Below, piece after piece: positions 1 through 7,665 of a DNA stretch of 64,000 nt. The stretch is taken from the NCBI RefSeq assembly GCF_020733705.1, contig NZ_JAJFZM010000001.1:1240001-1304000 (forward strand). The letters run 5' to 3'. How positions within the stretch are numbered: the first letter of the stretch is position 1; each line of letters begins with the position of its first letter. This stretch comes from Nocardia australiensis. Lineage in GTDB: Bacteria > Actinomycetota > Actinomycetes > Mycobacteriales > Mycobacteriaceae. The notes beneath the pieces were generated by a model. That model did not search any database and was not told the DNA's origin. It saw only the letters and a program-made list of their open reading frames with translations. The translations under genes and the position numbers were made by a program.

Positions 1-444
1 GGCGTCGACGGTGGTGACGAGCCCGTCACCATGACCCGCTGGTACACCAACACCCGCGATGTGTGGGTCGAGCCGCAGACCGGCACGATCATCAAGGGCG
101 GCGAGCAGATTCACCTGTACTACGCGCGCAGCGGCGACAAGCCGGAGGTCACCGCGCTGAAGTCGAACCTCATCTTCGACGAGCCCACCATCGAGTCGCA
201 GATTTCCGTGGCCAAGGAGAACATCGACAAGCTGTCGCTCTACGGCCGCGTCCTGCCGATCGTCTTCGGGGTCCTCGGCGCGATCGCACTGATCGCCGGC
301 CTGGTCCTCGGTATTCGTGGGGGTTCGCGCCCCGCACCCGCCACCCGCGGCGGCACTCCGGCCCAGCCTGACAGCGGGTCGGCAGCGAACCACGACGTCG
401 ACGACGCACCCACCGAGCAGATCAATATCAATAAACGCCCCTGA
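1..444 (+). CDS. DUF3068 / PorA-family membrane protein, C-terminal part (5' truncated)
   Basis: The reading frame is open from the first base, so only about the last 147 residues are present and the true start lies outside the window. What remains is an extracytoplasmic beta-rich stretch ending in a single transmembrane segment (VLPIVFGVLGAIALIAGLVL) and a short polar Pro/Asp-rich cytoplasmic tail. This is the usual end of DUF3068 proteins, which are largely uncharacterised envelope proteins of mycolate-containing actinobacteria (M. tuberculosis Rv0227c is the matching gene in gene order, from memory). Its neighbours are envelope glycan genes. A strong hairpin follows the stop codon. The exact role is unknown. 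Confidence 0.8.
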   Translation, partial: GVDGGDEPVTMTRWYTNTRDVWVEPQTGTIIKGGEQIHLYYARSGDKPEVTALKSNLIFDEPTIESQISVAKENIDKLSLYGRVLPIVFGVLGAIALIAGLVLGIRGGSRPAPATRGGTPAQPDSGSAANHDVDDAPTEQININKRP

Positions 445-473
445 CAGCGAAAATCGCTGACAGCGAGCATCTT

Positions 474-516
474 ACGAACTCGGCTCCCCGGCCATCCGCC
501 GGGGAGCCGAGTTCGT
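474..516. terminator. Bidirectional hairpin terminator
   Basis: A perfect 18-bp stem (474-491 paired with 499-516) with a 7-nt loop. It lies between the convergent ends of the DUF3068 gene and the VOC gene, so it can serve both strands. Confidence 0.8.
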
Positions 517-528
517 TTCGCGAGTGGG

Positions 529-894
529 TCAGGGCAGTGGCGAACCCAATGGGTAGGCGACCGGATGACGGGGTTCATACAGCAGCATGGTCGCGGCACC
601 GGGAATCAACATATCGATGCAGCGCCCGAAGCTTCGCTGCGCGATCTCGCCCGCGAATTGCGCACCGCGCTCGGATAATTCGGCGATCGTGCGCTCCAGG
701 TTGTCGCACATCAACGAAATCTCGTGGCGTGGTGGACCATCCGCCGGATGCACCCCGAGCTCACTCGGCCCGGTTCCGAAAATGAGCCAGCCGTCGTCGG
801 CGTCCACATTCGGCCAGCACAGCACGTCGCGGAAGAAGGCGCGCGTGGCGTCCGGATCCTCCGCATAGACCAAGGTGTGCACCGCGGTGATCAT
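529..894 (-). CDS. VOC (glyoxalase/bleomycin-resistance) family protein
   Basis: A 121-residue protein with the vicinal-oxygen-chelate fold pattern: it opens with ITAVHTLVYAEDPDATRAFFRDVL, followed by a GPSELGVHP strand and a C-terminal MLLYEPRHP strand. Single-domain members usually dimerise around a metal ion and act as lyases, dioxygenases or drug-binding proteins; the substrate cannot be told from sequence. The ATG at 894 was chosen because the fold begins there; a longer frame upstream is arginine/proline-rich and unlikely. No Shine-Dalgarno site is seen, but TACCAT (902-907 on the complement) lies 7 nt before the ATG, fitting a leaderless transcript. It converges on the DUF3068 gene. 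Confidence 0.75.
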   Translation of the reverse strand: MITAVHTLVYAEDPDATRAFFRDVLCWPNVDADDGWLIFGTGPSELGVHPADGPPRHEISLMCDNLERTIAELSERGAQFAGEIAQRSFGRCIDMLIPGAATMLLYEPRHPVAYPLGSPLP

Positions 895-901
895 GTGCGT
901 G

Positions 902-907
902 ATGGTA
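902..907 (-). promoter_or_regulatory. Candidate -10 box for a leaderless VOC transcript
   Basis: TACCAT on the minus strand fits the actinobacterial TANNNT -10 consensus and lies 7 nt upstream of the ATG at 894, with no Shine-Dalgarno site between. Confidence 0.4.
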
Positions 908-952
908 GCCACCTCGTCGGCGATCGGTGATCGGATCGGAACTGTCGCCGGG

Positions 953-2302
953 TCAGCTCGGCGAGCGCTGTGGTTGATCGCGCCGGTTTTGCTCAGCGGT
1001 GCGCAGGACAACGGCGGCGACCGACAGGGTGGTCGCGGCGGCAACCACTACCGCGATGGTGATCAGGGCCGGCACTGTACGGGCCGAGGTGAGCATGACG
1101 GTTACCTCGATCGCCAGACCCAGCCAGGTGGTCGCGGCGGGTGCGGTGCGGTCGACCGCGATGGCCGAAAGCAGGGCGCCCTGCAACACCGCGAGGATGG
1201 CGCCCTGTAGCGCGAAAACCCACAGCAATCCTTGGATCGGCGCATAGTCCCTGCCGACGAATAACGGGGCGAGCGGTGCCGCGATCGCCGCGCCGATCAC
1301 CGCGACGACACCGATTCCCGAGAGCACCGCGAGCGCGTCGCGAATGGCGCGCGCGGAGTGCGACGGCTGCGCCATCCGCGGATACAGCACCACCCCGACC
1401 GCCTGTGGCAGCCAGAATGCGATTTTCGCGGCAATGGCACCGAGGGCGTATCGACTCGCATCCTCGGTGTCCAGCACGATTCTGGCGACGATCAGGTCCG
1501 CCGAGGACAGTGCCATCAATGCCGCCTGAACCTGCGCGGCCCGCAATACCGGCAACACGCCGACGGCATTCGAGCGGACGGACAGCGCGGCGCAGTGGCG
1601 CAGGCCGGAGCCTGCCGACCTCGGTGACCACCCCGACAGCCTGGTAGCTGAACGCGAGCGGCGGCCCGACAACCAACGGGAACTCGTTTGCGATGGGTGA
1701 ACGGGCGGGCCGGAGCTGTCGAAAGCGCGCATCCCGGCAACGCACCGCGCGAAAATCGCGGCCACCGCAATCCCGATCGCCGCTGCCCACAGTGCCGCCG
1801 CCGCGCCACCACCCATGGCGAGCACGGCGAGCGCGGGCGCGACGCGCGCTACCCCGGCCACGCCGAGAACAATCGCCAATGCCCGAAACCGTTTGCCGCC
1901 CTGGAGAATTCCCTGCTCACCCGAGAGCACGACCAGCGCGGGCGCTGCCCCGAGCGCGGCCGCGCATGCCGCCACCCCGACGTCGAGCACGACCGTCACC
2001 AACGGCACCAGCACCGCGGCGACAACCGCGACAATCACCGCGCACCGCCACTGCAACCCACGCAGCGCCGCAACACTCGCACCCCGCACCAGTTCCCTGG
2101 CCACCACGTTCTGCAACGCCAACGCGGGCACCGCACACAACAACTGCACCGCGAGCAGACTCGCGAACTCACTGAACCCAGCAACCCCCAGCCAGCGCCC
2201 CGCCAGCATCTGCAACAGATACCCCGCCACATTGGCGGTCATCGCCCCCACCGTCACCAACGTCAGATCCGCCACAACGGGAACGCGACCGACATCAGGC
2301 AC
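953..2302 (-). CDS. Polysaccharide/lipid flippase-like multipass membrane protein
   Basis: About 449 residues with roughly a dozen hydrophobic segments, arranged like polysaccharide-biosynthesis (Wzx/MurJ, MATE-like) flippases. The GTG at 2302 was chosen because the first membrane region begins soon after it and GAGGTGGG lies about 11 nt upstream; the longer frame to 2398 is unlikely. It probably moves a lipid-linked glycan across the membrane, fitting its neighbours (GT4, large membrane protein, methyltransferase), but the substrate is unknown. Oddity: the roughly 50 residues encoded by about 1570-1720 are Ser/Arg-rich and poor in membrane character, while another frame there looks more protein-like, so a compensated frameshift or sequence error is possible. 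Confidence 0.7.
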   Translation of the reverse strand: MPDVGRVPVVADLTLVTVGAMTANVAGYLLQMLAGRWLGVAGFSEFASLLAVQLLCAVPALALQNVVARELVRGASVAALRGLQWRCAVIVAVVAAVLVPLVTVVLDVGVAACAAALGAAPALVVLSGEQGILQGGKRFRALAIVLGVAGVARVAPALAVLAMGGGAAAALWAAAIGIAVAAIFARCVAGMRAFDSSGPPVHPSQTSSRWLSGRRSRSATRLSGWSPRSAGSGLRHCAALSVRSNAVGVLPVLRAAQVQAALMALSSADLIVARIVLDTEDASRYALGAIAAKIAFWLPQAVGVVLYPRMAQPSHSARAIRDALAVLSGIGVVAVIGAAIAAPLAPLFVGRDYAPIQGLLWVFALQGAILAVLQGALLSAIAVDRTAPAATTWLGLAIEVTVMLTSARTVPALITIAVVVAAATTLSVAAVVLRTAEQNRRDQPQRSPS

Positions 2303-2674
2303 GACGCAATAATCCCACCTCACCACCCACACCCCATGCCCACCCCGGACCCACGTCGCACAACACGCCACCGCTCGCATGGCATCGCAGCGAATCACGT
2401 CTTACCGCATCGCACAGCACGGCGTCAGCGACGGCACAGCGACGGCACGGCGACGACGACGGCACGGCCTCGGTGGCGTCGTCGGTGACGGCACGGCACG
2501 GCGCGGCGTCGGTGACGGCGACGGTTGGCGGTGACGGCATCGGTGCGACGACGACGGCGACGGTGCGACGACGGCGACGGCGACGGCATCGGCGGCGACG
2601 ACGACGGTGGCAGCATCGGTGCGACCGCGGTGACGGTGACGGCCGGCGATGGGCGGCGGCGAAGATACGGCGGC
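2303..2674. other. Divergent intergenic region with low-complexity CGACGG-type repeats
   Basis: About 370 bases between two divergent membrane-protein genes. From about 2425 to 2650 it is built of imperfect GACGGC/GACGACGGC/GGTGACGG units. All apparent reading frames here are arginine- or aspartate-runs typical of simple repeats. No convincing gene, and no clear promoter could be picked out of the repeats. Confidence 0.6.
2425..2650. repeat. Imperfect simple-sequence repeat (GACGGC-like units)
   Basis: Recurring GACGGC, GACGACGACGGC and GGTGACGGC units with small insertions and substitutions, far less complex than the flanks. It directly precedes the gene starting near 2675. Confidence 0.7.
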
Positions 2675-4927
2675 ATGGGGCGAATTCGCGGTCGGAACGT
2701 AGGGTCGTCAGACGTGGGTGATGGTAGGCAGGCTCGGCGCGACCGGTGGGTGCGGTTTGTCCCGGTCGGCTACAGCGCGCTGTTGGCGCTGGTCATTACC
2801 GGACCGCTGCTCGGTTCGGGGTATCTGCTGCTGCGCGATGCGGTGAGCACGCCTCGTTCCTATCTCACCGACGCCGCGCTCGGTCTCGGTGACGCCGCGC
2901 CGCGTGCGGTGCCGCAGGACGCTCTGCTCGCGGTGTTGTCACCGATCGTCGACGGCGGACTGATCGTCAAGGCGATTGTGCTGCTGGCGTTGTGGGCGGC
3001 CGGATATGGCGCGGCCGTGCTGGTGCGCGAATTGCTCGGTGTCTCGCTCGGGCCGCAGTTGGTAGCCGCCACCGTTGCGGTGTGGAACCCGTATGTGGCC
3101 GAGCGCCTATTGCAGGGTCATTGGAGCCTACTGGCCGGATACGCCGCACTGCCCTGGATCGCGCTGGCCGCCTATCGAATTCGCGTCGGATCCGACACCC
3201 GACGCCGCACCGATCCGGCCTCGGAACCCTCGGATAGCCCCGCACATCCAGGGAATGCCGCTCATCGCGACGATCATCCCGAATTCCACCGCGCGAATCG
3301 GCGGACCCCGCGACTCGCTACGACGGGTGCCTGGGCCGCGTTGGCCGGATGCTTCGCCGCGGCGGGATTGACACCGACCGGCGCGCTCCTGGCTGGATGC
3401 ACCGCCGTGGTGCTCGTTGGCCGCCGAAATATCCTCCCAGCACTGATCCTGCTGCTCGCCGCATCCGCACCCTGGTTGACCGCGACCGCGCTCTCCGGCG
3501 CGGGCTCCGAGCCCTCCGACCCAGTCGGTATCACCGCCTTCGCCGCGCGGGCCGAACCCGGCCTCGGCACCCTCGGTAGCCTGGCCGGACTCGGTGGAAT
3601 CTGGAATTCCGACGCTGTCCCCGACTCCCGGACCACCTCGCTAGCCTTCGTCGCAACCATCCTGCTGCTAGCGCTCGTCGCGACGGGTATCCGCGCGGTC
3701 GCCTGCACCCGATCCGACCATGCCGGCGCCGCGACCAGCACGAACACGACGCAGGCTCGCACAGTGAATCCCTTCGGCACCCTGCACCCACCCAGCATGG
3801 TGAACCACCCCGGCACCGTGAATCAACATTGCGCGGAGCATCACCCCGGCGCCACGTACCAACCCGACACAGCGCACCAACCTGACACGACAGCCCAACC
3901 TCGCGCAGCACACCAACCCAGCGCCACACACGAACCCGACACGACAGCCCAACCTCGCGCGGTGCGTCAGCACACTGCCGTGGCCGAGGGGGGCGAACAG
4001 ATCGGCATCGCGGTTCGGCGCAGGTTGCTGATGTTGGCCGCCGTTGCCATCATTCTTCCCGCGCTCGGCGCGACCGGCTCGGGCATGGCGGTCATGGAAT
4101 GGCTCGTCACGCGCGTGCCGGGAGCGGGGCTGCTGCGTGACACTCAGAAGTATGTCGCGTTGGCGATGCCCGCGTACGCGTTGTGTGTCGCGGCCGGATG
4201 CCGCGCCGTCGCTTCGTGGCTCGCGACCTCCACCGTCTCGAATTCCCCGCGTAACCAGCGGCGCACCGACTCGCGCACCCCTCTGATGTCGCTGACCGCA
4301 ACGGTATTCATCGCACTGTTGACCTTGCCGCTATTCGATCTGGCCTGGGGCGTCGGCGGTGCGCTGCGCCCGGTGCATTATCCGATCGGGTGGCAACAGG
4401 TCGCGGAGAAGATCGACGGACCGGGTGATGTGGCCGTACTTCCCGGCGGCATGTTCCGCAAATTCCCCTATAGCGGCCACGCCCCGGTACTCGACCCCGC
4501 ACCGCGAATGCTGCCCAACGACGTCCTGCAAACCGGCGAGCTTCCGGTCCGCGGACGTACCGTCGCCGGCGAAGGCACACGCGCGCGAGACGTGGAAAGC
4601 CTACTGCTACAAGGCGGTTCGGCCCAGGAACTGGCCGACCTCGGCGTCGGATGGGTACTGACCGAACGCACCACCCCCGGCCCACTCGGCGAGTCGAAAA
4701 CCACACTCGCCCAATTGATTCCGATCTACATCGACACGGACCTAGCCCTGTACCGAGTCCCGGGCACCGTCAACCATCACAACGATTCCCCCGCCACGCA
4801 CCGCCGAATCTCCAACGCCGCCCACTTGATATGGGCGGCCCTACTAATCAGCGCTCCCCTACTGGCCCCCGCCAACCAACGCACACTTAAAACCGCCGAG
4901 CGCTCGACCAGCGGTACATCAGCGTGA
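2675..4927 (+). CDS. Large multipass membrane protein (Rv0226c-like)
   Basis: About 750 residues. An N-terminal transmembrane segment is followed by LLLRDAVSTPRSYLTDAALGLGDAAPRAVPQDALLAVLSP, then several membrane segments, a low-complexity His/Pro/Thr/Gln-rich insert (3720-3990), more membrane segments and a periplasmic C-terminal domain ending in a last hydrophobic segment. The layout and neighbours match M. tuberculosis Rv0226c, an uncharacterised integral membrane protein (synteny from memory); a GT-C-like glycan role is only a guess. The start is uncertain: ATG 2675 and GTG 2714 both precede the first membrane segment, and the frame continues back into simple repeat. The insert contains an in-frame 18-codon repeat. 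Confidence 0.7.
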   Translation: MGRIRGRNVGSSDVGDGRQARRDRWVRFVPVGYSALLALVITGPLLGSGYLLLRDAVSTPRSYLTDAALGLGDAAPRAVPQDALLAVLSPIVDGGLIVKAIVLLALWAAGYGAAVLVRELLGVSLGPQLVAATVAVWNPYVAERLLQGHWSLLAGYAALPWIALAAYRIRVGSDTRRRTDPASEPSDSPAHPGNAAHRDDHPEFHRANRRTPRLATTGAWAALAGCFAAAGLTPTGALLAGCTAVVLVGRRNILPALILLLAASAPWLTATALSGAGSEPSDPVGITAFAARAEPGLGTLGSLAGLGGIWNSDAVPDSRTTSLAFVATILLLALVATGIRAVACTRSDHAGAATSTNTTQARTVNPFGTLHPPSMVNHPGTVNQHCAEHHPGATYQPDTAHQPDTTAQPRAAHQPSATHEPDTTAQPRAVRQHTAVAEGGEQIGIAVRRRLLMLAAVAIILPALGATGSGMAVMEWLVTRVPGAGLLRDTQKYVALAMPAYALCVAAGCRAVASWLATSTVSNSPRNQRRTDSRTPLMSLTATVFIALLTLPLFDLAWGVGGALRPVHYPIGWQQVAEKIDGPGDVAVLPGGMFRKFPYSGHAPVLDPAPRMLPNDVLQTGELPVRGRTVAGEGTRARDVESLLLQGGSAQELADLGVGWVLTERTTPGPLGESKTTLAQLIPIYIDTDLALYRVPGTVNHHNDSPATHRRISNAAHLIWAALLISAPLLAPANQRTLKTAERSTSGTSA
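3884..3960 (+). repeat. Direct repeat inside the large membrane-protein gene
   Basis: A 23-bp sequence at 3884-3906 is repeated exactly at 3938-3960. The 54-bp period equals 18 codons and keeps the frame. The surrounding protein is a repetitive AHQPDTTAQPRA-like segment. Confidence 0.85.
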
Positions 4928-4930
4928 GGA

Positions 4931-6205
4931 CTATTCGCATTTCGCCGCGGCCATGTAACACTCCTCGACCGGTCCACTTGGTAGTTGATATGTGGTGGTA
5001 GGGCGGGGTTGGGGGAACGGGGGGATGAGGCCGGAGGTGTGGCGGCCGGCGGCGGCGGCGGCCAGGACAGCGTGGACACCGTTTCCTGTTTGTTCCCACG
5101 AGAATTCGCTGGCGCGGGCGCGGGCTTTTTCGCCCATGACGGTCCGGGTCTCGTGGTCGTCGAGTAGGTCACCGACGGAGTCCGATAGTTGCGCGATGTC
5201 ATCGACGATGATGCCGGTGACGCCGTCGACTATGGAATCGGTGAGCCCTCGTGAGCTGCGGTAGCCGATGGTCGGGACGCCGTGTTGTGCGGCCTCGATC
5301 ACCGCGAGCCCCCACCCTTCCTTACGAGATGGCAGGACATGCACCCAGGCGGCGGCGAGCAGTTCGTGCTTGCGGCGTTCGTCGACGTGGCCGTGAAAGG
5401 TGACGGCGTCGGCGATGTCGAGGTCGTGCGCGCCTGCCTTCAGGTTGTCGGCCCACCAGCCGTCGCCGATGACATCGAGGTGCAGACCGGGGATACGTGG
5501 ACGCAATCGCGCGACCGCCGCGAGCGCGTCTTCGATCTGCTTGTGCGGCACCAGCCGGGAGAGCACCACGATGCGCGGGTTCGCCGTGCGTGTCGCGGCG
5601 GCGCCGGTCGGCGCGCCCTCGGGGATGGGTTCGGCGCCATTGCGGACAACCGCGATTCGCGACCGGTCGACACCGAGGGTGGCGAGTTCCTCGGCCGAGG
5701 GCAGCGAGACGGTCAGGTACTGGTTGCGGCGGTGCGCGCGCGGCGAGAGTCGCGATTCGATCCACCAGCCGACGCGGCCGACGAGGCGACCGGCGACCGG
5801 CCACTGTTCGCGGTGTCCGTGATGTACGAGCACGACCGAAGGCGCGGCGGCCGCGACGGCCGCGAAGAACGGAATGCCGTTCTGTGTATCGATCACCGCG
5901 TCGGGTCGCACACCACGCAGTGGCCCGATGCCGAGTCTGCCGAGCGCGATCGCGGCCAAAGCCCGCGGATACACCGAATAGCGTCCACCGACCCGGCTGA
6001 TATCGATACCGTCGACGCGCTCCCGCTTCGACGATCCCGGGTAGCGGGCGGTCCGCAGCGTCACCTTGATCCCGCGTGCGGCCAGTTGTGTGCCGACCTG
6101 CTCCAGATACCGTTCACTGCCGCCACCCTGCGGGTGCCCGGTGTCACGCCAGCACAGCATGAGGACTTCGCGCACGGTGAAGCTTCTCTCGGTCGGCAGA
6201 TCCAA
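4931..6205 (-). CDS. Glycosyltransferase family 4 (GT-B fold)
   Basis: A 424-residue GT4 enzyme. The N-terminal Rossmann domain carries LMLCWRDTGHPQGGGSERY, whose glycine loop binds the acceptor/donor. The C-terminal domain has VVLSRLVPHK and SRKEGWGLAVIEAAQHG, the E-x7-E nucleotide-sugar site of GT4 enzymes. It transfers a sugar from a nucleotide donor, probably on the cytoplasmic face, in envelope or glycolipid assembly; the sugar is unknown. Position and sequence match Rv0225 of M. tuberculosis (from memory). The start is a TTG at 6205; GTG 6175 is an alternative with a better purine-rich site. Its 3' end is 3 bases from the convergent membrane-protein gene. Confidence 0.85.
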   Translation of the reverse strand: MDLPTERSFTVREVLMLCWRDTGHPQGGGSERYLEQVGTQLAARGIKVTLRTARYPGSSKRERVDGIDISRVGGRYSVYPRALAAIALGRLGIGPLRGVRPDAVIDTQNGIPFFAAVAAAAPSVVLVHHGHREQWPVAGRLVGRVGWWIESRLSPRAHRRNQYLTVSLPSAEELATLGVDRSRIAVVRNGAEPIPEGAPTGAAATRTANPRIVVLSRLVPHKQIEDALAAVARLRPRIPGLHLDVIGDGWWADNLKAGAHDLDIADAVTFHGHVDERRKHELLAAAWVHVLPSRKEGWGLAVIEAAQHGVPTIGYRSSRGLTDSIVDGVTGIIVDDIAQLSDSVGDLLDDHETRTVMGEKARARASEFSWEQTGNGVHAVLAAAAAGRHTSGLIPPFPQPRPTTTYQLPSGPVEECYMAAAKCE

Positions 6206-6354
6206 TTAGGGATGTCGGATATTCGTCCAACACACTAATAGGCGCGGCGGCCCGCGGCCCGCGCCGGGCCGATCGCGCCACGGCCGGCCCAGTTTCTCGC
6301 CACCGGCAGCCCGGGGCTGCGAATGGCCACGGCACTTGTGCGAGACTCTGCGCC

Positions 6355-7161
6355 GTGCTTAGAGCTGAAACTACGCCAAGCCGGACAGTGGGCGCACGCA
6401 ATCGCGGACGATCTCGGTTCGCGCGGCGGGCGAACCTGCGGCGGTCGATGCGTTTGCTCAGCAGCTTTCGGTTCGAGCAGTCCGATCCGGCGCTGTTCTA
6501 TGGCGGTCTGGCCGCCGACAGCGCGGCAATGATCAGTGACTTCTACGCCGACATCACCGGCCAGGGGCTCGAAAACGCGACGATTCTCGATGTCGGCGGC
6601 GGTCCGGGATATTTCGCCGATGAGTTCGCCGGCACCGGCGCGCGCTATATCCCAGTGGAGCCGGACCCGTCGGAGATGCACGCCGCCGGATTATCGGTGC
6701 CAGGTGCCGTGCGCGGGTCGGGGATGGCGCTGCCGTTCCGGGACAACGCGGTTGATATTTGCTTCTCCTCGAATGTGGCCGAGCACGTACCGCACCCGTG
6801 GGTAATGGCCGATGAGATGGTGCGGGTGACGCGGCCTGGTGGATTGATCGTGTTGTCGTACACGGTGTGGCTCGGACCGTTCGGCGGCCACGAGACCGGG
6901 CCATGGCACTACGCGGGTGGGGAGTACGCCGCGCGCAGATATCGGCATAAGCATGGTCGCGAGCCGAAGAACCGGTTCGGCGAGTCGATGTTCGCGGTTA
7001 CCGCGTCGGATGGGTTGCGGTGGGCGGCAACCACTCCCGCACAAATTCACACCGTCTTTCCGAGGTATCACCCACGCTGGGCGTGGTGGCTGGTCCGTAT
7101 TCCGATGGTGCGCGAGCTTCTGGTCAGCAACCTGGTGGTGGTGGCCACCAAGACTGGGTAG
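6355..7161 (+). CDS. Class I SAM-dependent methyltransferase (Rv0224c-like)
   Basis: A 268-residue methyltransferase. Motif I is ATILDVGGGPGYFADEFAG (about residues 78-96), followed by the acidic post-I residue in YIPVEPDPSEM, and the motif IV/V region DICFSSNVAEHVPHPW and MVRVTRPGGLIVLSY, all typical of the Methyltransf_11 group. The substrate is unknown; its neighbours (GT4, flippase, large membrane protein) suggest a glycolipid or polysaccharide intermediate. Start is GTG 6355; the N-terminal ARRANLRRSMRLLSSFRFEQSDP is conserved-looking and supports it. It diverges from the GT4 gene. Confidence 0.85.
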   Translation: MLRAETTPSRTVGARNRGRSRFARRANLRRSMRLLSSFRFEQSDPALFYGGLAADSAAMISDFYADITGQGLENATILDVGGGPGYFADEFAGTGARYIPVEPDPSEMHAAGLSVPGAVRGSGMALPFRDNAVDICFSSNVAEHVPHPWVMADEMVRVTRPGGLIVLSYTVWLGPFGGHETGPWHYAGGEYAARRYRHKHGREPKNRFGESMFAVTASDGLRWAATTPAQIHTVFPRYHPRWAWWLVRIPMVRELLVSNLVVVATKTG

Positions 7162-7163
7162 AA

Positions 7164-7457
7164 CTACCTCTGCAGCCAGCCCCTGCGCCAACCGCGCGTC
7201 CCGCACGCGGCCTCTGCCCATGGCGATTCCCGAATCGCGAGACCGACGGTTTCCAGCGTGGTCAGCGCGAGTAGATCAGCGAGCACCCCTACGGCCGCGA
7301 CCGCCTCCGCGGCCTGTATAGCGGCGGTGGCTTGCTCGATTGTCAGGGTCCTGCCCGGTAAGAAGGAGACGACCCATCCGCCCGTACCCACGCACTTTGC
7401 TTGATGCTCGGTCTGATCGCTGGTCATCAACGACCGGCCGATCACTTGCACCGCCAT
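7164..7457 (-). CDS. Small hypothetical protein
   Basis: 97 residues, no recognised family. The ATG at 7457 was chosen because GGGGAG lies 8 nt upstream; the reading frame runs further upstream without a better start. The middle is Ala/Leu-rich and probably helical (IEQATAAIQAAEAVAAVGVLADLLAL), after a short GWVVSFLPGR strand. The C-terminus is basic (RGWRRGWLQR). It ends 2 bases from the convergent methyltransferase gene. It is plausible as a real gene but no function can be given. Confidence 0.45.
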   Translation of the reverse strand: MAVQVIGRSLMTSDQTEHQAKCVGTGGWVVSFLPGRTLTIEQATAAIQAAEAVAAVGVLADLLALTTLETVGLAIRESPWAEAACGTRGWRRGWLQR

Positions 7458-7653
7458 GACTCTGACTCCCCAACTGCGGTATCGGTTCAGGTATCGAGCG
7501 AGCTGATCAGTAGATACAGCATCCTCTTTGCAACAACAGAACGCAATAGTGCGTTCTCCGAAAAGCGAACCGACAGGTTGGAATTCGACCTGTTCAGAGC
7601 TACGTCCGAGCAAAAAACTGGAACAGGTTACAGACAAGCGGGCGGGGAAACTG

Positions 7654-7659
7654 TAACGT
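7654..7659 (+). promoter_or_regulatory. Candidate -10 box for a leaderless aldehyde dehydrogenase transcript
   Basis: TAACGT fits TANNNT and lies 6 nt upstream of the ATG at 7666. No Shine-Dalgarno site lies at normal distance (the nearest purine run is about 16 nt away). Confidence 0.5.
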
Positions 7660-7665
7660 GTTCTC

